A stretch of DNA of 39,457 nt. It comes from Streptomyces milbemycinicus. Lineage in GTDB: Bacteria; Actinomycetota; Actinomycetes; Streptomycetales; Streptomycetaceae. Made by a program: the position numbers and the translations under genes. The notes beneath the pieces are model-generated. The model had not been told where the DNA came from and made no database searches. It worked only from the letters and a program-made list of their open reading frames with translations. Below, one piece after another: positions 1 through 7,042 of the stretch; position 1 is the first letter of the stretch, and each line of letters opens with the position of its first letter. The stretch lies in assembly GCF_002154605.1 (NCBI RefSeq), contig NZ_MUNE01000400.1:1-39457 (forward strand). Reading direction: 5' to 3'.

Positions 1-249
1 GTTCACCTGGAACCAGGCCTGCCCGAAGGACTCCCGTACGAGGTTGAGCCCTTCGGCCACATAGTCCGGCAGATACATCTCGACGCCGAGGAAGGTCTCC
101 GCGCACTGGGCCAGGCTCTCGTCCCGGCTCTGCTCCTGCCATTTGTCCCACGGAATATCGTCGAAGACACTCCAGCGGCGGCGGCGCTCGGCGAGTTCGA
201 AGAACTCCATGTACTGCCGGTACAGCGTCTCCTCGGAAAGGAGGTCCAC
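1..249 (-). CDS. Acyl-ACP desaturase, diiron type (5' part only)
   Basis: Only the first 83 codons lie in the window; the gene runs off the left edge. The start is the GTG at 249, just after the stop of the acyl carrier protein gene (253-255), so the two are co-transcribed and probably coupled. The N-terminal sequence has EFFELAERRRRWSVFDDIPW (residues 15-34), then GVEMYLPDY and RESFGQAWFQVN. This matches the opening of soluble stearoyl-ACP-desaturase-like enzymes (FA_desaturase_2); the Glu before YLPDY is in the place of the first iron-ligand Glu. These enzymes use a diiron-oxo centre, O2 and ferredoxin to put a double bond in an acyl chain held on ACP. With an acyl-AMP ligase and an ACP directly upstream, I infer that it acts on the chain loaded on that dedicated carrier. 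The remaining iron ligands lie outside the window and cannot be checked. Confidence 0.8.
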   Translation of the reverse strand, partial: MDLLSEETLYRQYMEFFELAERRRRWSVFDDIPWDKWQEQSRDESLAQCAETFLGVEMYLPDYVAEGLNLVRESFGQAWFQVN

Positions 250-252
250 GGC

Positions 253-525
253 TCAGCCCTCCCGGACCGCGGGCTTACCGCCCCGGATCAGCTCGACGAC
301 ATCGCCTACGGTGCCGACCCCGAACAGCACGTCGTCGTCGAAGCTGAGCCCGGTCTGGTCCTCGATGGAGACGATCAGCTCAAGGGTGGCCACCGAGTCG
401 AGGCCGATCTCCCCGATGTCGTCCGCCAGCGTGAACGTACGCTCCGCCAGCCGGGCGTCCACCTGCGCCGCGGCCTTGGCGACGATGCTGAGCGCTTCTT
501 CTTCCGTCAGATCGGCGGTCGTCAC
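253..525 (-). CDS. Acyl carrier protein
   Basis: A 90-residue free-standing carrier protein of the usual ACP size. The phosphopantetheine site is GLDSV, with Ser44 as the attachment residue; it is followed by the typical helix-II stretch ATLELIVSIEDQTG and an acidic composition. Its ATG overlaps the stop of the upstream ligase gene by four bases (ATGA, 522-525), which indicates translational coupling. The desaturase gene begins four bases after its stop. The likely role is to receive the acyl group from the acyl-AMP made by the ligase and present it to the desaturase and then to an assembly line outside the window. It resembles the dedicated ACPs of lipopeptide and alkyne pathways more than the housekeeping FabC-type ACP because of its operon, but sequence alone does not prove that. 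Confidence 0.93.
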   Translation of the reverse strand: MTTADLTEEEALSIVAKAAAQVDARLAERTFTLADDIGEIGLDSVATLELIVSIEDQTGLSFDDDVLFGVGTVGDVVELIRGGKPAVREG

Positions 526-2186
526 TTGGCTCCTCCATGGCCCGCGGGGCCGTTGTGGGAATACGCGCCCTGGGAATACGCGTCACGGCAGGCGGCGCGC
601 CGCAGTTTGCCGCTGCTGGTCTTGGGCAGCGTGCCGGGCTTCACCAGCACCACGTCGTCGGGCGTCACCCCGACCGAACCGCGGACCCGGGTGGCGATCT
701 GCTTCGCGAGGTCCGGGGGCGAGCTCGCCGGCTTGTGCTCGGCGACCACCACCAGGCGCTCGTCGGGGGTGCTGAACGCGATCACATGGTCCGGGCGGAC
801 CCCCGGGAGCCCCAGAGCGGACCATTCGATGTCCGTCGGGTGGTACTTACGGCCGTGGTGAATGACCAGGTCCTTCGTCCGGCCGGTGACATACAGCTCA
901 CCGTCGCGCAGAAAGCCGAGGTCGCCGGTGCGCAGCCAGCCGTCCCGGAAGGTCTCCTCGGAAAGCTCGCGCGCCCCCCAGTAACCGCGCGCGACGCTCC
1001 CTCCGCGGATCTCGATCTGCCCTTCGGTGGACTCGTCGGCGGGCTCGCCGGAGGCGGCTCGGATACGGGCTTCCCAGCCGCTGAGCAGCGGCCCGCAGGA
1101 GACGATCTCGCGGGTCCCGGTCGCCTCGGCCCCGGCCCCGGGCTCCACCGGGCGGACCGCGCCCTCCTCCTCGAAGGCCGCACGGTCCACCGACAGCGTG
1201 CGAAGCCCGTCGCCGATCGTGGTGAAGGCCACCCCGAGGGTGCCTTCCGCCAGCCCGTAGGAGGGGGTGATGGCGTTCGCGTCGAACCCGACGCCGGCGA
1301 ACCGCTCGGCGAACTCCCGCATGGTCCGCGGCCGGACCGGCTCCGCGCCGACCCCCGCCACCCGCCACGCGGACAGGTCCCAGCCGGCCATCTGCTTGTC
1401 GGTCGCCCGGCGGGTGACCAGCTCGTAGGCGAAGTTGGGGGCGTAGGAGAAGGTGCCGGAGATCTTGGACATCCAGTCCAGCCACGTAGTGGGCCGGCGC
1501 GCGAATTCGTAGGGCGGGATGAACCAGACGGGCACCTCGTACACCAGCGGCCCGAGCATGCAGCCGATGAGCCCCATGTCGTGGTACAGCGGCAGCCAGC
1601 TGACGAACCGGTCACGTTCGCCAGAGGTCCCCAGCGCCTGGTCCATGGCCCGGGCGTTCTCCAAGAGGTTGTCGTGGGTGACCACGACGCCCTTGGGCAT
1701 GGCGGTGGAGCCGGAGGTGTACTGCAGGAAAAGCGGCTCCCCGCCCTCCGCCTCCACCAGCTCCCCGGTCGGCTCCCCGGCGGCGAGCTCCGCGTAGCCG
1801 ATGGGCTTGGTCCCCACCGCGTCGACGCAGATGTCGAAAAGCGACTCGTCGGCGATGATGTGCCGCGGCTCGCAGGACGAATGGATCGAATGCAGGCGCT
1901 CCCGGTAGGCCTCGATCCGGGTCAGCATGGCCGGCGGGAACACCGGTACGGGGATGACTCCGGCGCTCACCATACCGATAAAGGCGACGATGAACTCACG
2001 CTGACCGGACAGCATCAGAATGCCGCGGTCACCTCGCCGAAAACCCGCAGAGGCGAGCCTCCTGCCGAAGTCCTCACCGGCGGCCTTCAGCTCCGCGAAG
2101 CTGAGAAAGTCAGTGGAATCCCCGGAGACGAACGTGAACCCCTGGGACGTTGATGACAACCGAGCGATGACACGAGAAAAGCTCAC
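522..2186 (-). CDS. Fatty acyl-AMP ligase (FAAL)
   Basis: A protein of 554 residues from a GTG at 2186, chosen because GGAGG lies ten bases upstream and the product then starts as the family does; an in-frame start 32 codons earlier exists but adds an atypical extension. Adenylation-domain motifs are clear: YTSGSTAMPKG at 156-166, then WLPLYHDMGLIG, YGLAEGTL, TGDLGF and a GRTKDLVIHHGRKYHPTDIE stretch. This pattern, particularly LPLYHDMGLIG and the GRxxDLxIxxGRxxxPxDIE segment, is that of FAALs, which form acyl-AMP and pass the acyl group to an ACP rather than to CoA. The C-terminal PKTSSGKLRR keeps the Lys that usually catalyses adenylation. First gene of the ligase-ACP-desaturase operon. The main alternative is a long-chain acyl-CoA ligase, less likely given the coupled ACP. 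Confidence 0.9.
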   Translation of the reverse strand: MSFSRVIARLSSTSQGFTFVSGDSTDFLSFAELKAAGEDFGRRLASAGFRRGDRGILMLSGQREFIVAFIGMVSAGVIPVPVFPPAMLTRIEAYRERLHSIHSSCEPRHIIADESLFDICVDAVGTKPIGYAELAAGEPTGELVEAEGGEPLFLQYTSGSTAMPKGVVVTHDNLLENARAMDQALGTSGERDRFVSWLPLYHDMGLIGCMLGPLVYEVPVWFIPPYEFARRPTTWLDWMSKISGTFSYAPNFAYELVTRRATDKQMAGWDLSAWRVAGVGAEPVRPRTMREFAERFAGVGFDANAITPSYGLAEGTLGVAFTTIGDGLRTLSVDRAAFEEEGAVRPVEPGAGAEATGTREIVSCGPLLSGWEARIRAASGEPADESTEGQIEIRGGSVARGYWGARELSEETFRDGWLRTGDLGFLRDGELYVTGRTKDLVIHHGRKYHPTDIEWSALGLPGVRPDHVIAFSTPDERLVVVAEHKPASSPPDLAKQIATRVRGSVGVTPDDVVLVKPGTLPKTSSGKLRRAACRDAYSQGAYSHNGPAGHGGAK

Positions 2187-2595
2187 GTGCTGGAAACCTC
2201 CGCGTGCACGTACACCCCTTGGTAAGGGGGCATCGTTTTGCCGGGCCGCATTTTCGGTCCCCGGAGCCGTACGACACAGCAAGAAAATACCGAGGCTGGC
2301 ACGTCACGGAATCCGGCACCCGATGTAGTCAGCGCTGCAACCCGGGCGGAAGTCCGGCATCAACCTTCCGCGGCACGCCGGATCAACCTCAGGGGGTGGG
2401 CGGCGGCGCTCGTGCCGCCGGGGGACTCCGTGATTCCGGGAGGCGGGGGTGGAAACCCCCGTGGCGAGGTGGTGCGAGATGTACCCCGGATCCGCTGTGT
2501 AGCCCACCTCTCAGGGCGGCCGTATCTCCCTACGGTCGGACGTGCGCCACCCGTATGGCGCGCACGCCCCTTCACCGAACGGCGAGGAGCCGACG
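2187..2595. promoter_or_regulatory. Divergent intergenic region between FAAL operon and FAD oxidoreductase
   Basis: This 409-base gap holds no convincing gene. It must contain the promoters of both divergent units. Visible structure: a hairpin CCCCTT-GGT-AAGGGG at 2215-2229 in the leader of the ligase operon, and a perfect stem GGGGGT-GGAA-ACCCCC at 2445-2460 about 135 bases before the oxidoreductase start. A short near-direct repeat, CCGGcATCAACC and CCGGATCAACC, is at about 2353-2388. I could not assign clear -10 and -35 boxes. Confidence 0.5.
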
Positions 2596-4233
2596 ATGAG
2601 TTCACACGACAAGCAGGCGCGGCGCACCGTCCTGCGGGCCATGTCGGCGGCGGGCGCGGGGCTGGCACTGACCCCGTCGGCGGCGCGGGCAGCCTCCCCG
2701 GAAGGCTCCGCCGTCGGCTCCGGTGCGTGTGCGTCGGACTGGCTACCCGAGGGTCCGCTACGGGTGTCCCCCGCCGACCCCCGCTACGCCCACCTGGTCG
2801 CGCGGGGCGCCAGCAACCGCTTCCGGGGCAGGCCCGACCATGTCTACCTGGTCGGCTCGACGGAGCACGTCGTACGGACCGTACGGGAGGCGGTCCGATC
2901 CGGGGCGCGGCTCGCCGTCCGCAGCGGCGGGCACTGCTTCGAGGACTTCGTCGACAACCCCGACGTCAAGGCGGTCATCGACATGTCGCCCATGGCGGAT
3001 GTCTCCTTCGACGAACGGCGCCGGGCGTTCGTCGTCGAGGCCGGGGCCACCCTCGGCGAGGTGTACCGGAAGCTGTACCTCGGCTGGGGCGTGACCTTAC
3101 CGGCCGGATACCACGCCGAGGTGGGCGCGGGCGGGCATGTGCCCGGCGGCGGATACGGGCCGCTGTGCCGGCTGTTCGGAGTCGTCAGCGACTATCTCTA
3201 CGCGGTGGAGGTCGTCGTCGTGGACCACGCGGGTGAGGTGCGCGCCGTCGTGGCCACCCGGGAGCAGGACGACCCGAACCGCGAGCTGTGGTGGGCCCAC
3301 ACGGGCGGCGGGGGCGGCAACTTCGGCGTCGTGACCCGCTACTGGTTCCGCTCCCCCGAGGCCACCGCCGACACCGACCCGTCCCGGATGCTGCCCACCC
3401 CCACCAGGACCGCGCTCACCTTCACCGCGGACTGGAGCTGGGAGGGGATGGACGAGGAACGCTTCACCCGCATGGTCCGCAACCACGGCCAGTGGGCCGA
3501 ACGGCACGGCGCCGCCGACGAGAACGCCGCACTGTACGCCGAGTTCGCCCTGACCCGCCGCGCGGCCGGGGCCCATCTGCTCCTCGGCCAGGTCGCCGCG
3601 GAGCCCGGCGCGGACCGCCGGCTCCTGGACGGCTTCCTCGGCGCGGTGAGCGCGGGCACCACCCGGCCGGGCAACCTGAAGGTCCAGCGGCTGCCCTGGC
3701 TCACCGCCGCGCTGAACGGCTCGGGAGAGGCGGTGGGCGACTGGTACATCAAGATCAAGTCGGCCTTTCTGCGGCGCCGCCTGACGGACGCCCAGATCGC
3801 CGCCGTACACCGCCACCTCACCCGCGCGGACACCGATGTGGTCGCCGGGAGTGTCGTCCTCAACACCTACGGGGGCGCCGTCAACGCCCTGTCCCCCGCC
3901 GATACGGCCATGCCGCACCGCGACTCCGTAATCAAGCTCTCCTGCCTCGCGTCCTGGGCGGAGCCCGATCAGGGGCCTGACTATCTGGCCTGGATCCGCG
4001 AGTGCTACCGGGACCTGTTCGCCGCCACCGGGGGTGTCCCCGTACCGGGCGAGGCCGCCGACGGCGCGTTCATCAACTACCCGGACACCGACCTCGCCGA
4101 CCCGCGCTGGAACACCTCGGACACGCCCTGGCAGACCCTCTACTACAAGGACAACCACCCGCGCCTGCGGGCGGCCAAGGCGCGCTGGGACCCGCGCGAG
4201 GTCTTCCGCCACGCACTCTCGATCCGCCCCTGA
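2596..4233 (+). CDS. Tat-exported FAD-linked oxidoreductase (BBE-like)
   Basis: A protein of 545 residues from the ATG at 2596, preceded by GAGGAG. The N-terminus QARRTVLRAMSAAGAGLALT with a twin arginine at 9-10, a hydrophobic stretch and ARA at 30-32 is a Tat signal peptide, so the enzyme is probably folded with its flavin and then exported. The FAD_binding_4 (VAO-type) domain follows; RSGGHCF places His113 and GGGYGPLC places Cys191 at the two residues that covalently tether FAD in berberine-bridge-like enzymes. The C-terminal segment around YYKDNHPRLRAAKARWDP is the BBE domain. Such enzymes oxidise alcohols, sugars or phenolic scaffolds with O2 as acceptor and often act late in antibiotic biosynthesis. 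It is divergent from the FAAL operon; whether it belongs to that pathway is an inference. The substrate is unknown. Confidence 0.88.
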   Translation: MSSHDKQARRTVLRAMSAAGAGLALTPSAARAASPEGSAVGSGACASDWLPEGPLRVSPADPRYAHLVARGASNRFRGRPDHVYLVGSTEHVVRTVREAVRSGARLAVRSGGHCFEDFVDNPDVKAVIDMSPMADVSFDERRRAFVVEAGATLGEVYRKLYLGWGVTLPAGYHAEVGAGGHVPGGGYGPLCRLFGVVSDYLYAVEVVVVDHAGEVRAVVATREQDDPNRELWWAHTGGGGGNFGVVTRYWFRSPEATADTDPSRMLPTPTRTALTFTADWSWEGMDEERFTRMVRNHGQWAERHGAADENAALYAEFALTRRAAGAHLLLGQVAAEPGADRRLLDGFLGAVSAGTTRPGNLKVQRLPWLTAALNGSGEAVGDWYIKIKSAFLRRRLTDAQIAAVHRHLTRADTDVVAGSVVLNTYGGAVNALSPADTAMPHRDSVIKLSCLASWAEPDQGPDYLAWIRECYRDLFAATGGVPVPGEAADGAFINYPDTDLADPRWNTSDTPWQTLYYKDNHPRLRAAKARWDPREVFRHALSIRP

Positions 4234-4236
4234 CCC

Positions 4237-4275
4237 GCACCATCAGGTGGTGATACCGCGAAGGGAAACGCGGGG
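4237..4275. terminator. Possible weak terminator hairpins between convergent genes
   Basis: Two short inverted repeats, CACCA-tcagg-TGGTG and CCGCG-aagggaaa-CGCGG, lie between the convergent oxidoreductase and DUF3592 genes. The stems are only five base pairs and there is no T-run, so this is a tentative call. Confidence 0.3.
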
Positions 4276-4279
4276 GCGG

Positions 4280-5137
4280 TCAGAAGAACAGGCTCACCGC
4301 CTGGCCCACGGTCATGGCGAGCCCGAGCAGCAGGACCGGCACCCCGAAAAGGACGATTCCCGCCGTCCTCCAGGCCAGGGTTCGCACCGTCAGTGTGCAG
4401 ACGGCCTTGTCCGGGTCTTCCGGGTCGTAGACGACCTCGATGCGGTTCGGGTCGCCGCCGATCTTCGGCGCCGCGTAGTCGGCCACGATCTCGTGCTTGC
4501 CGCCTTCCAGGTCGGCGTATCGGAAGTACCTCTGCTTGCCACCCCCGTGGGAGAACCGCGCCACGACCGCGACCCCCCGCTTCCTGAGCACCCACCGTCG
4601 GCGCGCCGCCACGGCCCCGATCCCCACGAGGAGAACGCCGAGGGCGAGCGGCCCTATCCCGACCCCCCACAAGACCACCCGGAACATGTCTCCCGCCAGG
4701 GCCAGCCCCGCGATACCCCCGAGGTAGACCGCGAGGACGGCGGAGACCTCGGCACGCGTGCGGCGTTGCCTGCGCCGGACCGCCTCCGGCACCCCCGCAG
4801 GCAGCACATCGACCAAAGGAGCCCCGCCTTCCGGCGGTCCCGTCCGCGGTCTCGCCCGGTTGATCACCTCGACGAGCCGCGCCGCCGCCGTGGCGTCCCG
4901 GCCCGCCACCCTGAACACCGGCCCCGGCACACCGTCGGCGCCCCACAGCGCGACCTCGACCGACCGGCCGTCGCGACCCGTCGCCCGGGCCTCCTCGACG
5001 GCCGCGATCGGTATCCGCCGACGTGCTTCCCGCTCCTCCAGCCATACGGCCCCGGCCTCGATCCAGATGCTCGCGCCCTGTCCGCGGAGCGAGAGCGACG
5101 GCAGCCGGGGAGGCGACGGCTCGGACTGACGGGGCAT
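4280..5137 (-). CDS. DUF3592-type membrane protein
   Basis: A protein of 285 residues; the ATG at 5137 is chosen because AGAGG stands just upstream. A longer reading frame exists but its extension is translated tandem repeat. Residues 15-95 form a soluble, Arg/Glu-rich region with beta-like hydrophobic spacing. Three hydrophobic segments are visible at about 131-149, 155-178 and 256-282. The segment between the second and third carries GVAVVARFSHGGGKQRYFRYADL and ends in RIEVVYDPEDPDKA; this spacing, with the VxYDPxxPxxA ending, is the signature of DUF3592 domains, which are presumed extracytoplasmic folds of unknown function. No enzyme motif is visible. Monocistronic, facing the oxidoreductase gene. 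Its leader contains a 14-bp tandem repeat. Confidence 0.72.
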   Translation of the reverse strand: MPRQSEPSPPRLPSLSLRGQGASIWIEAGAVWLEEREARRRIPIAAVEEARATGRDGRSVEVALWGADGVPGPVFRVAGRDATAAARLVEVINRARPRTGPPEGGAPLVDVLPAGVPEAVRRRQRRTRAEVSAVLAVYLGGIAGLALAGDMFRVVLWGVGIGPLALGVLLVGIGAVAARRRWVLRKRGVAVVARFSHGGGKQRYFRYADLEGGKHEIVADYAAPKIGGDPNRIEVVYDPEDPDKAVCTLTVRTLAWRTAGIVLFGVPVLLLGLAMTVGQAVSLFF

Positions 5138-5149
5138 GACTACCTCTTT

Positions 5150-5219
5150 CCTGAGGCCGGTGTCCTGAGGCCGGTGTCCTGAGACCGGTTTCCTGAGGCC
5201 GGTTTCCTGAGACCGGCGG
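5150..5219. repeat. Five tandem copies of a 14-bp repeat
   Basis: Units at 5150, 5164, 5178, 5192 and 5206, with consensus CCTGAG(G/A)CCGG(T)(G/T)T. The first two are identical; the others differ at one to three positions. The array ends 12 bases upstream of the DUF3592 start codon, so it lies in that gene's leader or promoter. A 14-bp period does not keep a reading frame, so it is not a coding repeat. Confidence 0.9.
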
Positions 5220-5296
5220 ACGGTCGCGCGCTGCACGGATTCCGGCAATCGCCCTGCACGGGCATTGCGTTGCGGGAACACGCCGAACGAAGGCTC

Positions 5297-5689
5297 TCAG
5301 ACACGGGGCCACCGCACGGCCGTGTCGGCCACGGCGGAACGGGCCCGCGTCAGCGCCTCGGCATGCCCGAACAGTCCGGGCAGGCCGCCGGTGTGCAGAA
5401 ACACCGTGCGCCGGCCGTGGCGCACCTGGCCGTCGCGGACGGCCGCGATGAGACCGGCCAGGGCGCGTCCGGTGTAGACGGGGTCCAGGACGATGCCCTC
5501 GGTGCGGGCGGCGGTGGTGAGGGCGTCCACCTTGTTGCCGCCGCCACCCAGTCCGATCAGATCGTCACGCTTGACCCACAGGTCGCCCGGTTCCAACCCG
5601 ACCGCCCGCGCCAGCCGCGGCGCGGGCTCCAGCGGCGTGGGCCGACTCATCAAGTGGGCCCGGACGGTTTCCTGACGCTCTTCGGACAC
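5297..5689 (-). pseudogene. Internally deleted D-cysteine desulfhydrase / ACC deaminase-family PLP enzyme
   Basis: An open frame of 130 residues from a GTG at 5689, far below the roughly 330 residues of the family. Residues 1-52 match the N-terminus (LWVKRDDLIGLGGGGNKV, including the PLP-binding Lys of the GGNK motif). The rest matches the far C-terminus: EGIVLDPVYTGRALAGL and RRTVFLHTGGLPGLFGH. The join falls just after GGNKV. About 200 residues between them, including most of the small domain and the Ser/Asn substrate-binding region, are absent, and the deletion kept the frame. The fold cannot be complete and activity is very unlikely. Both flanks are well conserved, so the deletion may be recent. 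It sits between the DUF3592 gene and the SnoaL-like gene, all on the minus strand. Confidence 0.82.
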
Positions 5690-5743
5690 GATGGCCGCCT
5701 TCGCTGCGCAGAGGGACGACCTCGACTATGCCACCGGGCGTGG

Positions 5744-6136
5744 TCAGCCCTGAGTGTTCTCGGCTGCCTTGGCCGCCGTGGCTGCCTCGGCCGCCGGGAG
5801 ACGGTCGAAGATCGTGGTGATGTGCCTGATCTTGCCGTCCTCGATCGTCATGTACTCCGCGCAGCGGAAGTCCTTGATCCACTGGGTGTCGAAGCTGTAG
5901 ACGATCGCCGCGCTCTCCTCGTCAGCGAGCACCTTCGTCACGGTCGCCTTGGTCAGCACGTCCACGAACTTCTGGGTGAACGGGCGGTACGCCGCAACAC
6001 CCTCGATCCGGCCGGGGGGCGCGTCGCAGACGACGTCCTCCTTCAGGAAAGTCAGAGCGGTCTCGACATCCCCGCTGGTCCACGCCTTGGCGTAGCCCTC
6101 GGCGAGCTGCTTGGTGTCGGTCGCGGTCACAGCCAT
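5744..6136 (-). CDS. SnoaL-like / NTF2-fold protein
   Basis: A protein of 130 residues with GGAAGG just upstream of its ATG. The pattern fits the NTF2-like SnoaL superfamily: an N-terminal helix (AEGYAKAWTSGDVETALTFL), a strand with a DAPPGRIEGVAAYRPF segment, and alternating strands ending in EYMTIEDGKIRHITTIFD. These small cone-shaped proteins form ligand pockets and include polyketide cyclases, isomerases and many uncharacterised binding proteins. The substrate cannot be read from the sequence. The C-terminal 20 residues are Ala/Glu-rich and probably disordered. A 10-7-10 inverted repeat lies 55 bases upstream, so the gene is probably controlled by a dedicated repressor not encoded here. 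Confidence 0.78.
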   Translation of the reverse strand: MAVTATDTKQLAEGYAKAWTSGDVETALTFLKEDVVCDAPPGRIEGVAAYRPFTQKFVDVLTKATVTKVLADEESAAIVYSFDTQWIKDFRCAEYMTIEDGKIRHITTIFDRLPAAEAATAAKAAENTQG

Positions 6137-6191
6137 GTCCTTCCGTAGCGGCCGCGTCCATCCAGCGGCCCGATGGCTGCATCCTCTGCGC

Positions 6192-6218
6192 GGTATATGA
6201 CACCTCGCGTCATATACC
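6192..6218. promoter_or_regulatory. Perfect 10-bp inverted repeat upstream of the SnoaL-like gene
   Basis: GGTATATGAC at 6192-6201 and GTCATATACC at 6209-6218, separated by seven bases. It is AT-rich for this genome and lies between the start of the SnoaL-like gene (6136) and the stop of the lipoprotein gene (6242). The form fits a TetR- or PadR-type operator overlapping the promoter of the SnoaL-like gene. No regulator gene is adjacent. Confidence 0.7.
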
Positions 6219-6241
6219 TCAGGAACTTGGCGCGGCGAGAC

Positions 6242-6805
6242 TCAGGACGCCGGGGTCTTGTCCGCCGCGGTGATCTGACAGGTGATGGACGTCCGCTGGC
6301 TGTAGCTGGTGGTGTCCGCCATGGTGACCGTCTTCGTGGAGTTCGCGAGCACCGTGATGTATTTGTGCCGGTACCCGATGAGGCCGCCCGACGGATCGTT
6401 CCAGCTCACCGCGACGCTGTAGCTGTAGCCCCGTGTCGTGTCGGCATTGGTGATGGTGACGTCGTACTTGAGCTGCTGGGTCGACGGATCGTAGTTACAG
6501 TTGCTGCCGTCGGTCTCGTCGAGCCCTTCCGGGTCGTAAGTGCTCGGCACGGAGGGGGAATCCGACGGGGTCCCGTACGACGGCGCGGACGAGGGGACAC
6601 CCGAGGGCAGATCCGTGGGCAGATCCGTAGGCAGGTCGGTCGGCACCCCGCTGGCGCCGGACGACGCGCCGCCACTGCCACCACCGGAGACAAAGCCGCC
6701 GCCCCCGAGCCCGTTGCTGCCGTGCTTGTCCTTCTTCCCGCAGCCGGTCAGGGCCAACAACCCGACCGCGGCGACGGCGACAAGGCGTGAGGAACGGCGA
6801 TGCAT
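6242..6805 (-). CDS. Small secreted lipoprotein
   Basis: A protein of 187 residues. RRSSRLVAVAAVGLLALTGC is a lipoprotein signal peptide with lipobox LTGC, so Cys22 would be lipidated and the mature protein anchored on the outer face of the membrane. A low-complexity linker follows (about residues 25-90): Gly/Ser-rich, then three PTDL repeats and a Pro/Ser-rich stretch. The C-terminal domain (about 95-187) is rich in beta-strand-like Thr/Val/Tyr patterns (QQLKYDVTITNADTTRGYSY, KTVTMADTT) with two Cys that could pair (NCNY and ITCQI), like small immunoglobulin-like domains. No functional family is recognised. Confidence 0.78.
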   Translation of the reverse strand: MHRRSSRLVAVAAVGLLALTGCGKKDKHGSNGLGGGGFVSGGGSGGASSGASGVPTDLPTDLPTDLPSGVPSSAPSYGTPSDSPSVPSTYDPEGLDETDGSNCNYDPSTQQLKYDVTITNADTTRGYSYSVAVSWNDPSGGLIGYRHKYITVLANSTKTVTMADTTSYSQRTSITCQITAADKTPAS

Positions 6806-7042
6806 GTACTACCCCCGTGGGAAAACAGCCATCAGGCTTTGACGAGCACACGCCACCCTAAACGGCCCCCTGTCCCGGAGCCGCTTCGGGGGGTTCCCGC
6901 ACAGCCGTCCGGCGCGGCGCACCGACCACACCGGGTAACATTCCGGACAAAAGCGATAGCCCCCAGGTCAGGGCGGGCGCGGCCGTACGGAGGAACACCC
7001 TTCGACACCCGGGCTGGAACGAGCGAGCCGAGGTAGCCATCA

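Noticed and set aside
537..2153. A 538-codon plus-strand open frame opposite the FAAL gene
   Set aside because: It is the GC-biased antisense shadow of a well-supported ligase; it has an Arg/Gly/Pro/Asp composition, no motifs and no ribosome site.
3097..4212. A 371-codon minus-strand frame opposite the FAD oxidoreductase
   Set aside because: Val/Gly/Arg-rich shadow of a gene with clear flavin motifs.
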